From assembly GCA_002371615.1 (NCBI GenBank), contig DFGA01000001.1:1-50780 (forward strand): DNA of 50,780 bases, read 5' to 3'. A program made the translations under genes and the position numbers. The notes beneath the pieces were generated by a model. That model was not told the DNA's origin. It ran no database searches and saw only the letters and a list, made by a program, of their open reading frames with translations. This DNA is from Lachnospiraceae bacterium UBA3762 (lineage in GTDB: Bacteria; Bacillota; Clostridia; Lachnospirales; Lachnospiraceae). Position 1 is the first letter of the stretch, and each line of letters begins with the position of its first letter. This document shows positions 48,405-50,780 of the stretch, piece after piece.

Positions 48405-49961
48405 CTAAAATCTTCCGTAAATAAAATCCGCTGCATTAAAATCGGCACCGTAATAACCGTATACAATTATCATTATAAAAATGACCGCAAATACCGCCAG
48501 TCTTGCAACAAAATTCTGTTCTTTGATAAAATCCCTCACATCTCTTTTCTGAGAAATGAAAGAAACCACAAACAAAAGTATCAGCCCGAAGATCAATATA
48601 CCCCATTCCCTTCGGTCAAGACCAAGGTTGAACAGGCTCTCATCAAAAAAGATCCAGGGATTAAACCTAAAGAATGCAGCCTTCCACATCAGGAACCCAT
48701 CCTTTAATGTATTTGCCCTAAAGAACGATAGACCGAAAATGAAAAGCAAAAATGTTCTTAAACGTAAGAATAATGTATATGATGCACATTCGGTATTAAT
48801 ATGAAGTACTCTGACAATCCACCCGAAAAACGGTGACAACAGCTCTCCGATAACGATAACAGCCCACATATACAGGCCTACACCGAATATATAGTTCCAT
48901 CCTCCGCCATGCCACAGTCCTATCAGGAACCATGAAACAAGAAGGCTTAAATACAGCGGTATATTGTATTTTTTTTCATATCCCTTACCTAAATTGTTTT
49001 TGCACCATTTACGCAGATTTTTAAAGCCTTTGCTTCTCTGAACCGGATATAGAACATAATCACGCAGAAAGCCTCCAAGTGTGATGTGCCAGCGTCTCCA
49101 GAACTCCGAAAGATTTACCGAATAAAAAGGAGTATTAAAGTTTTCAGGAAGGTTGATACCAAGTACCTCGGAAATACCCAATACTATATCCATAAGACCG
49201 GAAAAATCACAGTATAACTGAAATGCAAATGCTGCTGCTGCTATGAAAATATATAATCCGTTATAAACCTCATAATGATCATAGATTCTCGAAACAATTA
49301 CAGCCAGCCTCTCGGAAATAACCATTTTTTTGAAAAGGCCCCAGAGAACTCTTTCCATTCCTCTTACGTATCTGTCATATGAGAATCTGTGTTTTTCTCC
49401 AAACAGCTGATTTTCCATTTGCTCAAACGTAACTATCGGACCTGAGGTCATAAGCGGAAAATAAGATGCAAAGAGAAGTGTTTTCCCGGGATTTTTAAGA
49501 GCCTTGCTCTTTCCCCAATACACATCCGTTATGTATGCTATAAGTATCAGCATAAAATATGAGATTCTTTCAGGGCAGTTTTCCTGAGTATAATATACGA
49601 TTAATCCGCAAATATCGTTTGTCAGATCAGCGTTAAACAGCTTCCCAACAGCCAAAATGATCTCATACAAAAACTTTGAATACTTAAATAAAACCAGCGT
49701 AATTACATCAAACATCAACACTGATATATATATTATTTTTCTTTTTGGATTATCATTTGATAGAAACTGTGTTCCTCCCCAGTTTACAAAAATGATTACA
49801 AGAAAATAGATAATGCCCGCAACAGAATAGTACATCTGGCTGTAATAAAAACCAAGGCTGACTATGAGAAGCCATATCCACTGAACCTTGGCGGGCAAAA
49901 GAAAATAAATGACACTAATTATAAAAAATAAGAAAAAAAACTGCAGTGAAATAATCGACAT
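48405..49961 (-). CDS. MBOAT family membrane-bound O-acyltransferase (AlgI/DltB type)
   Basis: The roughly 518-aa protein has about ten membrane segments and all AlgI-type landmarks: YCDFSGLMDIVLGISEVLGI, SEFWRRWHITLGGFLRDYVL (first conserved His) and SWFLIGLWHGGGWNYIFG with the catalytic His. It moves an acyl group from an intracellular donor across the membrane to an SGNH-type partner. The start at 49961 is preferred because GGAG lies 6 nt upstream; the ATG four codons earlier has none. No D-alanine ligase or dedicated carrier gene is adjacent, so acetylation of a polysaccharide is likelier than D-alanylation. Confidence 0.93.
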   Translation of the reverse strand: MSIISLQFFFLFFIISVIYFLLPAKVQWIWLLIVSLGFYYSQMYYSVAGIIYFLVIIFVNWGGTQFLSNDNPKRKIIYISVLMFDVITLVLFKYSKFLYEIILAVGKLFNADLTNDICGLIVYYTQENCPERISYFMLILIAYITDVYWGKSKALKNPGKTLLFASYFPLMTSGPIVTFEQMENQLFGEKHRFSYDRYVRGMERVLWGLFKKMVISERLAVIVSRIYDHYEVYNGLYIFIAAAAFAFQLYCDFSGLMDIVLGISEVLGINLPENFNTPFYSVNLSEFWRRWHITLGGFLRDYVLYPVQRSKGFKNLRKWCKNNLGKGYEKKYNIPLYLSLLVSWFLIGLWHGGGWNYIFGVGLYMWAVIVIGELLSPFFGWIVRVLHINTECASYTLFLRLRTFLLFIFGLSFFRANTLKDGFLMWKAAFFRFNPWIFFDESLFNLGLDRREWGILIFGLILLFVVSFISQKRDVRDFIKEQNFVARLAVFAVIFIMIIVYGYYGADFNAADFIYGRF

Positions 49962-50016
49962 AAAATTCTCCATTTACTTTACTATTTTATCACAGTAACT
50001 CTTATCATGTTTATAA

Positions 50017-50688
50017 TTATCTGTATCTTTCATAGTATTTATCTGAATATTTATATGCTATATCCGCATGAAAGAAATTGTCTTTCATTATGTCCGGTCT
50101 GGCCGCCTCCATATCTTCAATAGTATAACCCATTCGATCATACAATATCTTCAACATATATTTTTCCCTGATATCATCAAGGATCTTAATATCAGCCTCC
50201 GTTGAATGTCCTTTAACCCCCATCGTATGGTCATAGCATCTGTAATAATAAGAGAAAACACTTGCGGTCAGCTCCCTTGCGTCAATACCATTAATACTTC
50301 CGCCATCAAGCATCGGGACATAATTATTTTTTACTTTCAAATATTGTCTGTAAAAATCAGCAAGATCATAGTGTTCATAATTCCAAACATCTATATTATC
50401 GGCTTCATTGCTAAATATCAGTTGAGCAAGACCTTCATAGTCTCCGGAAGAATACAGTTTGTCAAGTTTTGGAAAAAAATTATTTTCAGCTTCCATCTCC
50501 GCTTTAATCTCTTCGGGAGATCTTTCGTCAAAAGAATCTTCTATCATATGGGCTATGAAGAAATAGGCAATAAATAATAAAACTATAACAGCAATCATTA
50601 TAAAAAAGGAGATTACTGCCAGTCTGGTTCCATCAGATGTAATCTTTTTTTGTTCTTTGGGTGTTTGTTCTTTTATCTTCATAATCAT
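50017..50688 (-). CDS. Single-pass membrane protein of unknown function, first gene of the acylation cluster
   Basis: The product is about 223 aa: a basic cytoplasmic stretch (KEQTPKEQKKITSDGTR), one transmembrane helix (about residues 22-47), then an acidic extracellular part rich in Asp, Tyr and helices (FFPKLDKLYSSGDYEGLAQL). I recognise no family. The longest frame begins inside the tRNA-fMet terminator, so ATG at 50688 or 50682 is more plausible, though neither has a ribosome site. It is 43-55 bp upstream of the MBOAT gene and may be an accessory factor of the acylation machinery. Confidence 0.6.
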   Translation of the reverse strand: MIMKIKEQTPKEQKKITSDGTRLAVISFFIMIAVIVLLFIAYFFIAHMIEDSFDERSPEEIKAEMEAENNFFPKLDKLYSSGDYEGLAQLIFSNEADNIDVWNYEHYDLADFYRQYLKVKNNYVPMLDGGSINGIDARELTASVFSYYYRCYDHTMGVKGHSTEADIKILDDIREKYMLKILYDRMGYTIEDMEAARPDIMKDNFFHADIAYKYSDKYYERYR

Positions 50689-50691
50689 AAT

Positions 50692-50722
50692 AAAAAAACA
50701 GCCCGGACCATACGGTTCAGGC
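50692..50722 (-). terminator. Intrinsic terminator of the tRNA-fMet transcript
   Basis: GCCTG/CGGGC and ACC/GGT arms with one mismatch and loop GTAT; the minus strand then has TGTTTTTTTATT. It lies 5 bp past the tRNA 3' end. Confidence 0.8.
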
Positions 50723-50726
50723 AAAA

Positions 50727-50780
<54 letters not shown>

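Noticed and set aside
44844..49961. A dlt (D-alanylation) operon because of the MBOAT and SGNH genes
   Set aside because: No D-alanine ligase or adjacent carrier gene; the ACP at 28078 is far away and paired with an FkbH-like gene; the extra acyltransferase-3 genes point to acetylation.

Overview
The window looks like chromosome from an anaerobic, fibre-fermenting Firmicute of the Lachnospiraceae (Butyrivibrio/Pseudobutyrivibrio/Roseburia-like). Evidence is moderate AT-richness, strong AGGAGG-type ribosome sites, a split transketolase, YesMN-type two-component genes, ChvE/MmsAB sugar uptake, GH5 and GH120 glycosidases and the dnaX-ybaB-recR order. The genus is an inference. Most genes lie on the minus strand.

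Layout. 1-394: 5' end of a 16S rRNA gene with its hairpin-rich leader and rrn promoter, backed by the terminator of a membrane-bound XRE regulator gene (457-1446). 1607-5022: an L,D-transpeptidase/VanX-type dipeptidase fusion, a sodium:solute (NSS) transporter and trmL. 5028-11463: a carbohydrate-sensing operon (yesN, yesM, two orphan sugar-binding proteins, GH5). 11653-15587: the chvE-mmsA-mmsB sugar ABC transporter. 15724-19359: cvpA, a DUF5711-like gene and a mannose-6-phosphate isomerase/ROK fusion. 19438-24154: split transketolase, an unknown surface protein and galM. 24198-33807: housekeeping and metabolism (recR, ybaB, dnaX, pfkA, an ACP plus FkbH pair, trmB, an exonuclease, a GH120 beta-xylosidase). 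34370-38409 switches to the plus strand: an FAD oxidoreductase, a GT87-like glycosyltransferase and a double-flavodoxin protein.

38382-43960 is an accessory region. A 20-bp copy of the 3' end of a tRNA-Ser gene (39139-39158) and the intact tRNA-Ser (43875-43960) bracket about 4.7 kb that ends in a tyrosine-integrase remnant. It carries a DUF4160 pair, a probable type III toxin-antitoxin system (consensus promoter, structured RNA, hairpin terminator, ToxN/AbiQ-like gene), an HTH/MotA-like fusion and an ECF sigma/anti-sigma pair. Just outside it, 41-bp direct repeats flank a truncated vapD-like gene and its partner.

44133-50780: mgtC, then a surface-polymer acylation cluster (two acyltransferase-3 proteins, an SGNH protein, an MBOAT protein and an unknown membrane protein), ending in a cut tRNA-fMet. 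Structured REP-like repeats lie at four intergenic sites.

The backbone reads as plant-polysaccharide use: sensing (YesMN plus binding proteins), uptake (ChvE/MmsAB), intracellular hydrolysis (GH5, GH120), and sugar entry into glycolysis and the pentose phosphate pathway (GalM, PMI-ROK, Pfk, transketolase).
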